Assembly (NCBI GenBank): GCA_949295755.1
Contig: CASFMG010000032.1
Location: forward strand, 1-9,315
DNA from: an uncultured Christensenella sp.
GTDB taxonomy: Bacteria; Bacillota; Clostridia; Christensenellales; UBA1242
Reading direction: 5' to 3'
DNA: 9,315 nt
In this document: piece after piece, positions 1-6,255 of the stretch
Layout: the number at the start of each line of letters is the position of its first letter
Numbering within the stretch: position 1 is the stretch's first letter
The notes under the pieces: generated by a model
Database searches by the model: none
What the model was told of the DNA's origin: nothing
The model's input: only the letters and a program-made list of their open reading frames with translations
Program-made: the position numbers and the translations under genes

Positions 1-98
1 AAAGTATAGAAGAATATCAAGCAATAGTTGAAGATTGGCTAGAATTTTACAATACAAAGAGATTAAAAAATAGGAAGAAATCTAAAATTTCTTCCTAG
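1..98 (+). CDS. 3' end of a probable IS transposase (partial)
   Basis: The frame starting at base 3 is open from the window edge to a TAG at 96-98, giving 31 codons of a gene that begins outside the window. The visible peptide contains WLEFYNTKRLKNRKK. The FYNTKR stretch resembles the YN-x-x-R region near the C-terminus of IS3-family (rve/DDE) transposases, where it is usually followed by a motif such as LSPVEYR. That motif is absent here; the protein ends in a short Lys/Ser-rich tail. The last codons and the stop lie inside a hairpin (71-97), so coding end and terminator overlap. Family assignment rests on about 30 residues and is tentative. Whether the upstream part is intact cannot be judged. 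Confidence 0.5.
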   Translation, partial: SIEEYQAIVEDWLEFYNTKRLKNRKKSKISS

Positions 99-112
99 TG
101 GTTTTTATTTTT
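71..112. terminator. Bidirectional intrinsic terminator between transposase tail and metK
   Basis: Bases 71-81 (TAGGAAGAAAT) and 87-97 (ATTTCTTCCTA) form a perfect 11-bp stem with a 5-nt loop. On the + strand it is followed by GTGG and then T-rich sequence (100-112), ending the transposase transcript. On the - strand the stem is followed by a run of Ts (the complement of AAAAAA at 65-70), so it can also end metK transcription. The transposase stop codon lies within the right arm. Confidence 0.8.
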
Positions 113-144
113 GAGTGACCCCTTCGGGGTTCACTTCAAAAATG
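107..144. repeat. Imperfect long hairpin with UUCG loop
   Basis: The left arm ATTTTTGA-GTGA-CCCC and right arm GGGG-TTCAC-TTCAAAAAT are complementary apart from a couple of extra bases. At the tip, + strand RNA can form C(UUCG)G closed by three G-C pairs (120-122 with 127-129). The structure lies just downstream of metK and of the transposase stop. It may act as a second terminator or 3'-end stabiliser for metK mRNA, or be part of the end of the insertion sequence. The near-repeated flanks GTGGTTTTTATT (99-110) and GGTGGTTTTTTTATT (144-158) are noted. Confidence 0.55.
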
Positions 145-153
145 GTGGTTTTT

Positions 154-1254
154 TTATTGTTTTATTATTAATTTTTTTATTTTTTCCCAATTATATTTGT
201 CGTTACCAAAATGTCCATAACAAGCAGTTTCTTTGTAAATAGGTGTCAATAAATCGAGTTCATCAATCATATTTTGTGGCGAAAAATTAAAATTGTTTTC
301 AACTATTTTATATATAGTTTCAATTGCAACTTTTTCAGTTCCAAAAGTTTCAATATCCACACTTAATGGTCTATCTAAGCCAATGGCATAACTTACAGCA
401 ATTTCACATCTGTCTGCTAGTTGATTTGCAACAATATTTTTTGCAACATATCTTGCATAATATGCACCACTTCTATCAACTTTACTAGCATTTTTACTAG
501 AAAAACAACCTCCACCAATTCTTCCAACACTACCATAAGTGTCCACAACAATTTTTCTTCCAACACAACCACTATCGGAAAAACTACCCCACACAACAAA
601 TCGTCCAGATGGGTTAATAATTATTTCCACATTTTGTTGATTAAGTTTTTGATATTTATTTAAAACCTTGTTTACAACTTCTTTTTTTATTATAGAATAA
701 ATATCATCGTGATTTAAACTTTCGCTATGCGACACCGAAACTAAAACGGATATAATTTTTATTGGTTTATTGTTTTCATATTCAACAGTAACTTGCGATT
801 TTGCATCTGATTTAAATCGTTTATCTTTTTTCCTAAAATTTTCATACTCTCTCATAATGTTATGTGCAATCATAATAGGATATGGCATATAATACTCGTT
901 TTCGTTAGTCGCATAACCATAAACAATTCCTTGGTCATTTGCCATAATTTTATCTTTGACAACTGCCTTATTTATGTCTGGCGATTGCGTAGATAGTTCT
1001 TTTATTATTGCAAAATCACAATCATATCCAATTTCTTTTAAAACTTTATTTGCAATACTTTCATAATCAATTCTTGCTTTTGTAGTTGCCTCACCATATA
1101 TAAATAATTTATCATTTTTTATAGCACATTCAACCGCCATTTGTGATTGTGGGTCTTGTTTTAATGCTTCATCTAAAAAGCTGTCAGCAATAATATCGCA
1201 AGTTTTATCAGGATGTCCACAATTTACACTTTCACTTGTAATATATTTATTCAT
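154..1254 (-). CDS. metK: S-adenosylmethionine synthetase (methionine adenosyltransferase)
   Basis: This cytosolic enzyme makes S-adenosylmethionine from methionine and ATP, releasing phosphate and pyrophosphate. Family motifs are in order: GHPDK (13-17, with His14 and Asp16), Glu42 and Glu55, NDQG (106-109), DSG (227-229), GRK (232-234), DTYG (238-241), the P-loop-like GGGCFSSKN (247-255) and SKVDRS (257-262). The last two keep the lysines (254, 258) and aspartate (260) that match active-site residues of E. coli MetK. The protein is 366 residues, slightly shorter than the usual 380-400. It is also divergent: the common GAGDQG reads MANDQG, the usual GGP.GDAGL region reads VWGSFSDSGCV, and GGGAFSGKD reads GGGCFSSKN. 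The ATG start follows AAGGAG by 5 nt. An S-box riboswitch upstream fits its function. A divergent or accessory MetK is possible, but activity is likely retained. Confidence 0.95.
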   Translation of the reverse strand: MNKYITSESVNCGHPDKTCDIIADSFLDEALKQDPQSQMAVECAIKNDKLFIYGEATTKARIDYESIANKVLKEIGYDCDFAIIKELSTQSPDINKAVVKDKIMANDQGIVYGYATNENEYYMPYPIMIAHNIMREYENFRKKDKRFKSDAKSQVTVEYENNKPIKIISVLVSVSHSESLNHDDIYSIIKKEVVNKVLNKYQKLNQQNVEIIINPSGRFVVWGSFSDSGCVGRKIVVDTYGSVGRIGGGCFSSKNASKVDRSGAYYARYVAKNIVANQLADRCEIAVSYAIGLDRPLSVDIETFGTEKVAIETIYKIVENNFNFSPQNMIDELDLLTPIYKETACYGHFGNDKYNWEKIKKLIIKQ

Positions 1255-1279
1255 AATTTCTCCTTTTCTCCTATAAAAT

Positions 1280-1400
1280 AAAAAAACCCGTGTAAACGGG
1301 TAATGTTTTTATATTACCCATTGCTCAGCCATTAGCACCTTGCAAATGCAGGTTGCTGTGCACTATATCGGGGCTGTCCCTTATGCACTCTTAATAGGTA
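1280..1400 (-). promoter_or_regulatory. SAM-I (S-box) riboswitch with transcription terminator, controlling metK
   Basis: On the minus strand the conserved S-box core is present: AAGAG, GGGACAGCCCCGAT, GCAACC (1351-1356) and AAGGTGCTAA (1332-1341). P1 pairs TACCTATT (1393-1400) with AATGGGTA (1315-1322). P2 pairs GTGCA with TGCAC. P3 follows GCAACC. AGCC in the P2 loop can pair with GGCT after P4, the expected pseudoknot. The expression platform is clear. GGGTAAT (1313-1319) can pair with ATTACCC (1298-1304) as antiterminator. Otherwise ACCCGT (1296-1301) pairs with ACGGGT (1286-1291) ahead of seven Ts, making a terminator. The antiterminator reuses the 3' arm of P1, so SAM binding should stabilise P1, free the terminator and shut metK off. 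Class is read from motifs and pairing, not from a covariance search. Confidence 0.94.
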
Positions 1401-1407
1401 TATGCAT

Positions 1408-1437
1408 ATAATACAACACTATAATTTTATTTGTCAA
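1408..1437 (-). promoter_or_regulatory. metK promoter
   Basis: On the minus strand TTGACA (1432-1437) is followed, after 18 nt, by TATTAT (1408-1413). Predicted transcription would start near 1401, right at the 5' arm of riboswitch P1. This placement supports both calls. Confidence 0.8.
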
Positions 1438-1449
1438 TGAAATTTGGTA

Positions 1450-1478
1450 TTGACATATTGATTTCATAATTATATTAT
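1450..1478 (+). promoter_or_regulatory. Promoter of the kinase-like operon
   Basis: TTGACA (1450-1455) and TATTAT (1473-1478) are separated by 17 nt, a near-consensus sigma-A promoter. It is back-to-back with the metK promoter: the two -35 hexamers are 12 bp apart and, with their flanks, form an inverted repeat TGTCAAT/ATTGACA. The expected start near 1485 leaves a leader of about 20 nt before the GTG at 1505. Confidence 0.75.
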
Positions 1479-1504
1479 TATTTATGTAGGAAGTTGGTGA
1501 TAAA

Positions 1505-2338
1505 GTGAAAGATTTTCTAATAAAAAAAATTAAATATATTGAAAGTGCTTACAATGAACTTTTTTGTGAACTTCTAGCAAAAAAATTAAGTATAAAATGT
1601 GCTAATTATCAATTAAAAAAAACAAAACAGAATGAATTAATTTTAATAAGCAAAAACTTTTTAAAAAGCAATGAAACTTTAGTAGAAGCATGTTCGTTTA
1701 TAAAAAATCAAACAAATTCTTTAGACACATTATTAAAAACCTTAAAAGCATCACAACATTGTTCTACCTACGAAATGGATAAAAAACAAATAGAACTAGA
1801 TTTGTTTAAAATAATAGTATTTGATTATTTAACAAGCCAATCGGACAGACACGACAAAAATTATGGTTTTATAAAAAGTCAAATTTGTGGAAAAACTCAT
1901 CTTTGTGTTGCACCTATTTATGATAATGAACATTGTTTTGGATTGAATTGCAATGGTTTACAAAAAAATAAAAATGGCGATTATGACATTGATAAAATAA
2001 TTAACACACCAATGTGTTTTGGTATATACAATGGACAAAACAATGAAAATCTACATTCCATAGGCATAGAATATTACGAAAATGCACGCGAGATTATTGA
2101 TTACGCTTTAAAAAAGTCACACCTTGAAGCATTTTTAATACAATGTTTAAAATCTTCAATAATTGACGAATGTATTAATTACATAAAAAAAATAAAGCCA
2201 AAAATAAGCAATAAACAATTAGACCTTTATAAAATTTGTTTAACAAAAAAAATTGCAATGTTATTAAACACTTATAATCATGTTAAAAGTCTAAAAAATA
2301 AAAAACAAAACCAATTTATAAATATTTGTGAGATGTAA
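1505..2338 (+). CDS. HipA/CtkA-like kinase domain protein, N-terminally short
   Basis: The protein (277 aa) carries the catalytic signatures of HipA-type Ser/Thr kinases: VFDYLTSQSDRHDKNYGF (105-122, catalytic Asp114 and Asn119) and APIYDNEHCFG (136-146, probable metal-binding Asp140). It is a paralog of the next gene, aligning from the FLIK segment (4-7) through to the C-terminal helices. It lacks about 55 residues present at the neighbour's N-terminus, including the strand and glycine-containing segment before the ATP-binding lysine. Lys7 or Lys8 could fill that lysine role. An in-frame TAG at 1487-1489 blocks any longer start here, so GTG 1505 is used; GGTGA lies 4 nt upstream. It may be a compact kinase, a pseudokinase, or a remnant of an N-terminal deletion. 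No HipB-like antitoxin gene is adjacent. The next gene starts 2 nt after this stop. Confidence 0.7.
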   Translation: MKDFLIKKIKYIESAYNELFCELLAKKLSIKCANYQLKKTKQNELILISKNFLKSNETLVEACSFIKNQTNSLDTLLKTLKASQHCSTYEMDKKQIELDLFKIIVFDYLTSQSDRHDKNYGFIKSQICGKTHLCVAPIYDNEHCFGLNCNGLQKNKNGDYDIDKIINTPMCFGIYNGQNNENLHSIGIEYYENAREIIDYALKKSHLEAFLIQCLKSSIIDECINYIKKIKPKISNKQLDLYKICLTKKIAMLLNTYNHVKSLKNKKQNQFINICEM

Positions 2339-2340
2339 TT

Positions 2341-3351
2341 ATGAAAGACAAAATACAACCTATCATTAAATTAAGAAAAAATGTCAAATTCCCAAAAAAT
2401 TTAGGAATCAGTTTACGGCATTTGACTTCTACTCCAAGAACAGATTCCTTACAAACTGCTTCCACTTTATCATTTGGTGGTGTTTGGTTTAATCTAAAGG
2501 GTCAGCAAGTATTATTTAAAACTTTTAATTACAATCCAGTCGAAGGATTAAAAGAATTTAGACAAATGAATGAAATTATTTGCTACGAACTTGCTAAACA
2601 ATTAAAAATTCCTTGTGTCCACTATGAGTTTGCACATTTAAAAAAATCAACAGGTGTGATAACATACAATGCTTTAAGGGAAAATCAAGAACTTATCACA
2701 GGAAATGATATTTTAAAAGATAGCTATGAAAATCTTTTTGCTAATTATGTGTCATCACTTTTTGATTATATGTCAATACACAATTATGATGCAGATACAA
2801 ATAAAATAATTAATCATCTTTATAAAATAGCAGTTTTTGATTTGTTGACTTTTCAAACCGATAGACATAAAACGAACATAAATTTTATAATAGAAGACAA
2901 AAAAACATTAAAACCGTTTCCATTGTTTGATAATGAATATGCCTTTGGTACTAAAATTTTTTATGACTATTTGCTAAAAAATCAAAATGAAAGTCAATCG
3001 ATTTCGATGTCAACAAAAGATTTTATTGAGCAATATAACGAAGTTGCATGTAAAATATGTTTTAATATTAGAAATTATCAAGATTATATAGCAAATGTAA
3101 ACAGTGCGGTATACCTTGCAACAAGACAAAATGATTATGCAACTTTTTTAAAAAATGCGATAAAAAATTTAGATATTGAAAAATGTTTACAAACTCTAAA
3201 ATCCAAAGGCTGTAAATTTTCTCGTGAACAAGAAGATATTTATAGAAATTGTATAAATTTATCAAAGAAGATATTTCTCAATGAAATGACAAAACAAAAC
3301 TTAATAAGTATACCTAAACAAATGGAAAATAATATCGAATATGAATATTAA
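2341..3351 (+). CDS. HipA/CtkA-like Ser/Thr kinase
   Basis: This 336-residue protein has a fuller kinase layout than its upstream paralog: an N-terminal TPRTDSLQTASTLSFGG segment (31-47), VLFKTF with a candidate ATP-binding Lys60, a helix with Glu72/Glu78, IPCVHYEFAHL (90-100), VFDLLTFQTDRHKTNINF (165-182; Asp174, Asn179) and PLFDNEYAFG (194-203; Asp197). These match the HipA/CtkA pattern of DRHxxN followed by a (D/N)-containing metal-binding loop. The family phosphorylates protein targets; E. coli HipA targets GltX, but no substrate can be inferred here. The length resembles CtkA-type stand-alone kinases rather than HipA of about 440 aa. The ATG follows the upstream stop by 2 nt, implying translational coupling. 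Its stop codon lies in the stem of the following terminator. Confidence 0.78.
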   Translation: MKDKIQPIIKLRKNVKFPKNLGISLRHLTSTPRTDSLQTASTLSFGGVWFNLKGQQVLFKTFNYNPVEGLKEFRQMNEIICYELAKQLKIPCVHYEFAHLKKSTGVITYNALRENQELITGNDILKDSYENLFANYVSSLFDYMSIHNYDADTNKIINHLYKIAVFDLLTFQTDRHKTNINFIIEDKKTLKPFPLFDNEYAFGTKIFYDYLLKNQNESQSISMSTKDFIEQYNEVACKICFNIRNYQDYIANVNSAVYLATRQNDYATFLKNAIKNLDIEKCLQTLKSKGCKFSREQEDIYRNCINLSKKIFLNEMTKQNLISIPKQMENNIEYEY

Positions 3352-3376
3352 GATCGCACAATCTTAATATTTTTTT
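3344..3376 (+). terminator. Intrinsic terminator of the kinase-like operon
   Basis: AATATTAAGAT (3344-3354) pairs perfectly with ATCTTAATATT (3361-3371) across the loop CGCACA, followed by more Ts. The stop codon TAA (3349-3351) sits in the left arm. The T-run abuts the -35 element of the next gene. Confidence 0.88.
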
Positions 3377-3377
3377 A

Positions 3378-3406
3378 TTGACAGTAAAAGTATATTTTGT
3401 TAAAAT
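3378..3406 (+). promoter_or_regulatory. helD-like gene promoter
   Basis: TTGACA (3378-3383), a 17-nt spacer and TAAAAT (3401-3406), with TGT immediately before the -10 (extended -10). It begins at the end of the preceding terminator, so the gene is a separate transcription unit. The ribosome binding site GAGGAGGA (3427-3434) precedes the ATG at 3438. Confidence 0.85.
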
Positions 3407-3437
3407 TGCACGATGTTTATTTTTTTGAGGAGGAATA

Positions 3438-5465
3438 ATGAAAGTAAGTCAAGAAGAAATAGATTGGCTTAATATTGTTACGCAAAAAATTGAAGAAAAA
3501 ATCGCAAAAACCGAACAGACAAACAAAAAACTTTTAGAAAGTTTAAAAGACAATATGAAATATATGTGGGACAGCATATATGAAATGGACAGTCAAGAAA
3601 AAGCTTTTGTTAAAAACCAAATGGCAATGCTTGACGAAACTCAACAAGAAAATATAAAAGAACTTATGTCGTATAAAGCATCACTTAAATCGCCATATTT
3701 TGGAGCAATCGACTTTGATAGCAATGAAGAAGGATTTTTGTCTTATAGAATAGGATTAAAAGGTATTAAAGATGGTTCCACAATTTACGTTGTTGATTGG
3801 CGTGCACCATTTAGTGAACTTTACTACAACTACGATGTTGGTTATGGCGAATATTACACTGGACTAAATAAAGTTACTGGAAATATAAAAAGCAAGAAAC
3901 AATACAAAATAGAAGATGGAAAAATTATTTTTTGTATAGAAAGCGACATAAAAATCGATGACCAAATACTACAAGAAGTACTTGCAAAAACAGCAAGTGA
4001 AAAAATGAAAAACATTGTATCAACAATCCAAAAAGAACAAAATGCAATTATACGAAAAGAAACATCAAACAATTTAATAGTACAAGGAGTAGCAGGTAGT
4101 GGAAAAACTTCCATAGCACTGCATCGAATTGCATACCTACTTTACAAACATCGAAAAACTTTAACATCAAGTTCGGTACTCATTATCTCCCCTAACAAAT
4201 TTTTTTCTGATTATATATCAAATGTGCTACCAGAACTAGGCGAACAAAATATTGCCGAAACAGTTATGGACCAAATATTAAAAGAAGAACTAGATATAAA
4301 AGAAAAAATTGAAACAAAATCAGAACAAGTTGAAAGATTACTAAATGACCAATTCGCAATAAAAATTTGTGAAATAAAAAATAGTATGAAGTTTTGTGAA
4401 GACATAGAAGAATTTTGCAATCAATATTTTGATGAAACTTTTAATCCAATCGACATAATTTATGAAAATTTTTTAATTTGTGATAAAGAAACATTGAAAG
4501 AGATGTTTACAAATAAATATAAAAACCGACCTGTATACTTAAAATTGAATTGGATAAAAGATTATGTATTATATAAAGCACAAGAATTTGAGTTAAAATT
4601 AAACAAAAGCACTTTGGACAAATTTTTTAAACCTATGTTCGGTACGTTAAATATAAACGATATTTATAATGAATTTTTAAAAAGATATTACAATTTAAGT
4701 TTTAATAAATTAACCAATATATACTTTGAAGATGCCATTCCACTTTTGTTTATAAAACAATACATATATGGACACACAACATTTAACAAAATTCAACACC
4801 TTTTGATTGACGAATTTCAAGATTATAGTCCTCTCAATTATAAAATTATCAACTCAATGTTTTTTTGCGTAAAAACAATACTTGGAGATATAAGTCAAGA
4901 TGTATCAGGAACAAAAACAAAAGTTTTAGATAATTTTAACAAACTTGATAGCAGAGAGAGTGAAGTTGTCACATTAAACAAAAGTTATCGTTCGTCATAT
5001 GAAATCACAACTTTTGCAAACAAGATTATAAATCGTACAAATGTTGATGTTGTAAACAGACACGGAAAAAATGTTCAAATAGTAAAATACAATAATTTAG
5101 ACCAAAAAATAAATTACATAAAAAGAAGTCTTGAAGAATTTAAAAATGAAAATTTTAAAACAGTTGGTATCTTAACAAAATCAATCAAATTAGCAAACGA
5201 GTTAAATGAAATATTAAAAGATAAAATAAAATACAATTACCTAACAATAGACACAACTCAATTTGAAGATGGAGTAATGCTTGCACCAACATTTTTAGTA
5301 AAAGGACTTGAATTTGATGCAGTTATTATTGTAGATGCAGACGATATAAATTTTAATACCGAAATAGATAAACAAGCACTTTATGTCGCTTGTACAAGAG
5401 CGATGCACGAACTTAGAATATTATATTGCAATAATCTAACAAAATTTATAAAAAGAGATAATTAA
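3438..5465 (+). CDS. helD: HelD-like UvrD/Rep-family superfamily 1 ATPase/helicase
   Basis: HelD proteins are RNA polymerase-associated motor ATPases that release stalled polymerase from DNA. The protein (675 aa) has a charged N-terminal region likely to form the HelD coiled coil (about 1-80), then the family hallmarks SPYFGAIDF (85-93) and VDWRAPFSELYY (119-130). Helicase motifs follow in order: Walker A GVAGSGKT (217-224, Lys223), IALHRIAYLLY, SPNKFFSDYIS, Walker B DEFQD (458-462), LGDISQD (482-488), KSYRSS (Arg518), KGLEFDAVII (622-631) and YVACTRA (649-655, Arg654). It is shorter than B. subtilis HelD (774 aa) but no core motif is missing. It is probably monocistronic: its own promoter lies upstream and nrdG converges downstream. 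UvrD/PcrA is unlikely because of the DWRAP and SPYFG segments. Confidence 0.9.
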   Translation: MKVSQEEIDWLNIVTQKIEEKIAKTEQTNKKLLESLKDNMKYMWDSIYEMDSQEKAFVKNQMAMLDETQQENIKELMSYKASLKSPYFGAIDFDSNEEGFLSYRIGLKGIKDGSTIYVVDWRAPFSELYYNYDVGYGEYYTGLNKVTGNIKSKKQYKIEDGKIIFCIESDIKIDDQILQEVLAKTASEKMKNIVSTIQKEQNAIIRKETSNNLIVQGVAGSGKTSIALHRIAYLLYKHRKTLTSSSVLIISPNKFFSDYISNVLPELGEQNIAETVMDQILKEELDIKEKIETKSEQVERLLNDQFAIKICEIKNSMKFCEDIEEFCNQYFDETFNPIDIIYENFLICDKETLKEMFTNKYKNRPVYLKLNWIKDYVLYKAQEFELKLNKSTLDKFFKPMFGTLNINDIYNEFLKRYYNLSFNKLTNIYFEDAIPLLFIKQYIYGHTTFNKIQHLLIDEFQDYSPLNYKIINSMFFCVKTILGDISQDVSGTKTKVLDNFNKLDSRESEVVTLNKSYRSSYEITTFANKIINRTNVDVVNRHGKNVQIVKYNNLDQKINYIKRSLEEFKNENFKTVGILTKSIKLANELNEILKDKIKYNYLTIDTTQFEDGVMLAPTFLVKGLEFDAVIIVDADDINFNTEIDKQALYVACTRAMHELRILYCNNLTKFIKRDN

Positions 5466-5635
5466 TCTCTTCTCTCAGCGTGTAGACAAATAAATCAGAC
5501 TGCCGAAAAACAAGTGAGGCGAGGCTCGCAAAATGCCCAAAAGCAGGAGTTTAGTTACCTAAATGACTTCGTCGAAATTTTCGCTTCTGTTGATTTGCTC
5601 TCGCAAATTTTAACTTATCGCTCCATTTCTCCTCT

Positions 5636-5664
5636 CCCCAAAAAATTCTTTGAACTTTTCGGGG
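5636..5664. repeat. Hairpin inside the repeat element
   Basis: CCCC-A-AAAA-A-TTC pairs with GAA-C-TTTT-C-GGGG around a TTT loop, giving 11 pairs and two A/C mismatches. It could fold in RNA from either strand. Confidence 0.6.
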
Positions 5665-5697
5665 TCCCCACATTGCATTTTGCAGTAAACAAAGCAA

Positions 5698-5719
5698 GAA
5701 AAATTTTGCAAAATTTTTC
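5698..5719. repeat. Perfect 22-bp palindrome inside the repeat element
   Basis: The sequence is its own reverse complement, centred on TTTTGCAAAA. It could be a protein-binding dyad or part of a larger cruciform or RNA fold of the element. Confidence 0.75.
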
Positions 5720-5765
5720 GGTCATGCAGTTTTTCGACAGTCTGAAATCACCACAAAGTGATGAT

Positions 5766-6254
5766 TTATTTATACAAAACAATTTTGTTTTCTTTTAATG
5801 TTTTTTTAACATCAATAACTCTTTGATTTGTGCTTCCAACCCAATGTGCTTTTACATCTCTTTTATCTAGTTCAAATTTTCCGTCACAAAGAATATCTAT
5901 ATATTTAATTATTTCAAGGTCTTTTATATCTTCAAAATTATACCCAGTATAAAGCCAGATTGTTTTTTGTGGAAACTTTTGTCTTATTTCTTTTGCCAAA
6001 CTTGTTATTGTATCAACATTACCACAGTATAATGGGTCGCCACCAGAAAATGTTATTCCACTAACATAGTCTTTTTTAAGTTCGTCAAAAATTTCATTTT
6101 TTGCATTTTCATCAAATGCTATTCCATCATTTGGGTCCCAAGTTATGGGATTATGACAACCTTTGCAGTGATGTGAGCAACCTGCTACCCAGAAAACAAC
6201 TCTAAGACCTTCGCCGTTTAACATATCGTCTTTTGTTATGTTGTGATAATTCAT
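5766..6254 (-). CDS. nrdG: Anaerobic ribonucleotide reductase activating protein
   Basis: NrdG is a radical SAM enzyme that uses a [4Fe-4S] cluster and SAM to generate the glycyl radical on NrdD. The cluster motif is CSHHCKGC (Cys26, Cys30, Cys33; CX3CX2C), followed by SGGDPLY (70-76), the GGDP-type SAM-binding segment. The length of 162 aa is normal for the family. The N-terminus MNYHNITKDDMLNGEG and the GLRVVFWVAGC lead-in are typical. The ATG is 1 nt after the nrdD stop codon, with GGAG in the last nrdD codons serving as ribosome binding site, so translation is probably coupled. It consumes SAM, the product of metK at the other end of the window, though no operon link exists. Confidence 0.95.
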   Translation of the reverse strand: MNYHNITKDDMLNGEGLRVVFWVAGCSHHCKGCHNPITWDPNDGIAFDENAKNEIFDELKKDYVSGITFSGGDPLYCGNVDTITSLAKEIRQKFPQKTIWLYTGYNFEDIKDLEIIKYIDILCDGKFELDKRDVKAHWVGSTNQRVIDVKKTLKENKIVLYK

Positions 6255-6255
6255 A

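Larger units (their letters stand above)
5495..5745. repeat. 251-bp element with terminal inverted repeats (MITE-like or structured intergenic repeat)
   Basis: The left end TCAGACTGCCGAAAAAC (5495-5511) and the right end GTTTTTCGACAGTCTGA (5729-5745) are inverted repeats matching at 16 of 17 positions. The interior is visibly richer in G+C than the flanking genes and holds several palindromes: GCGAG-G-CTCGC (5519-5529), a 13-bp-arm hairpin with two mismatches (5636-5664) and a perfect 22-bp palindrome (5698-5719). No target-site duplication is evident. The frame open across it (5514-5798) runs into the 3' end of nrdG on the opposite strand and shows no recognisable protein features. A non-autonomous mobile element or dispersed structured repeat is the best reading; copy number cannot be tested here. 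Confidence 0.7.
5466..5765. other. Convergent intergenic region without a credible gene
   Basis: This 300-nt gap lies between the stops of the HelD gene (+) and nrdG (-). It holds a short AT-rich lead-in (5466-5494), a 251-bp inverted-repeat-bounded element and a small hairpin, ATCAC (5747-5751) with GTGAT (5758-5762), that lacks a clear T-run. No classical terminator is seen for either gene, so the element may provide the transcript ends. Confidence 0.7.

Noticed and set aside
417..663. Open frames on both strands within metK
   Set aside because: They are out-of-frame shadows of a well-supported metK; their translations are low-complexity.
3068..3265. Minus-strand open frame inside the second kinase-like gene
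   Set aside because: Shadow of a gene supported by motifs on the plus strand; no start signals.
1505..3351. Classical hipBA toxin-antitoxin locus
   Set aside because: No small helix-turn-helix (HipB) gene is found upstream or downstream in either strand; both genes are kinase-like.
3854..4420. Two minus-strand open frames inside the HelD gene
   Set aside because: They are antisense to conserved helicase motifs and have Ser/Phe/Ile-rich shadow composition.
5741..5765. Rho-independent terminator for nrdG at ATCAC/GTGAT
   Set aside because: Only a 5-bp stem and no T-run follows on the minus strand.
5514..5798. 94-codon GTG-initiated open frame downstream of the HelD gene
   Set aside because: It lies almost wholly inside the inverted-repeat element, reads through its right end into the opposite-strand nrdG 3' end, has no convincing ribosome binding site and shows no protein-family features.
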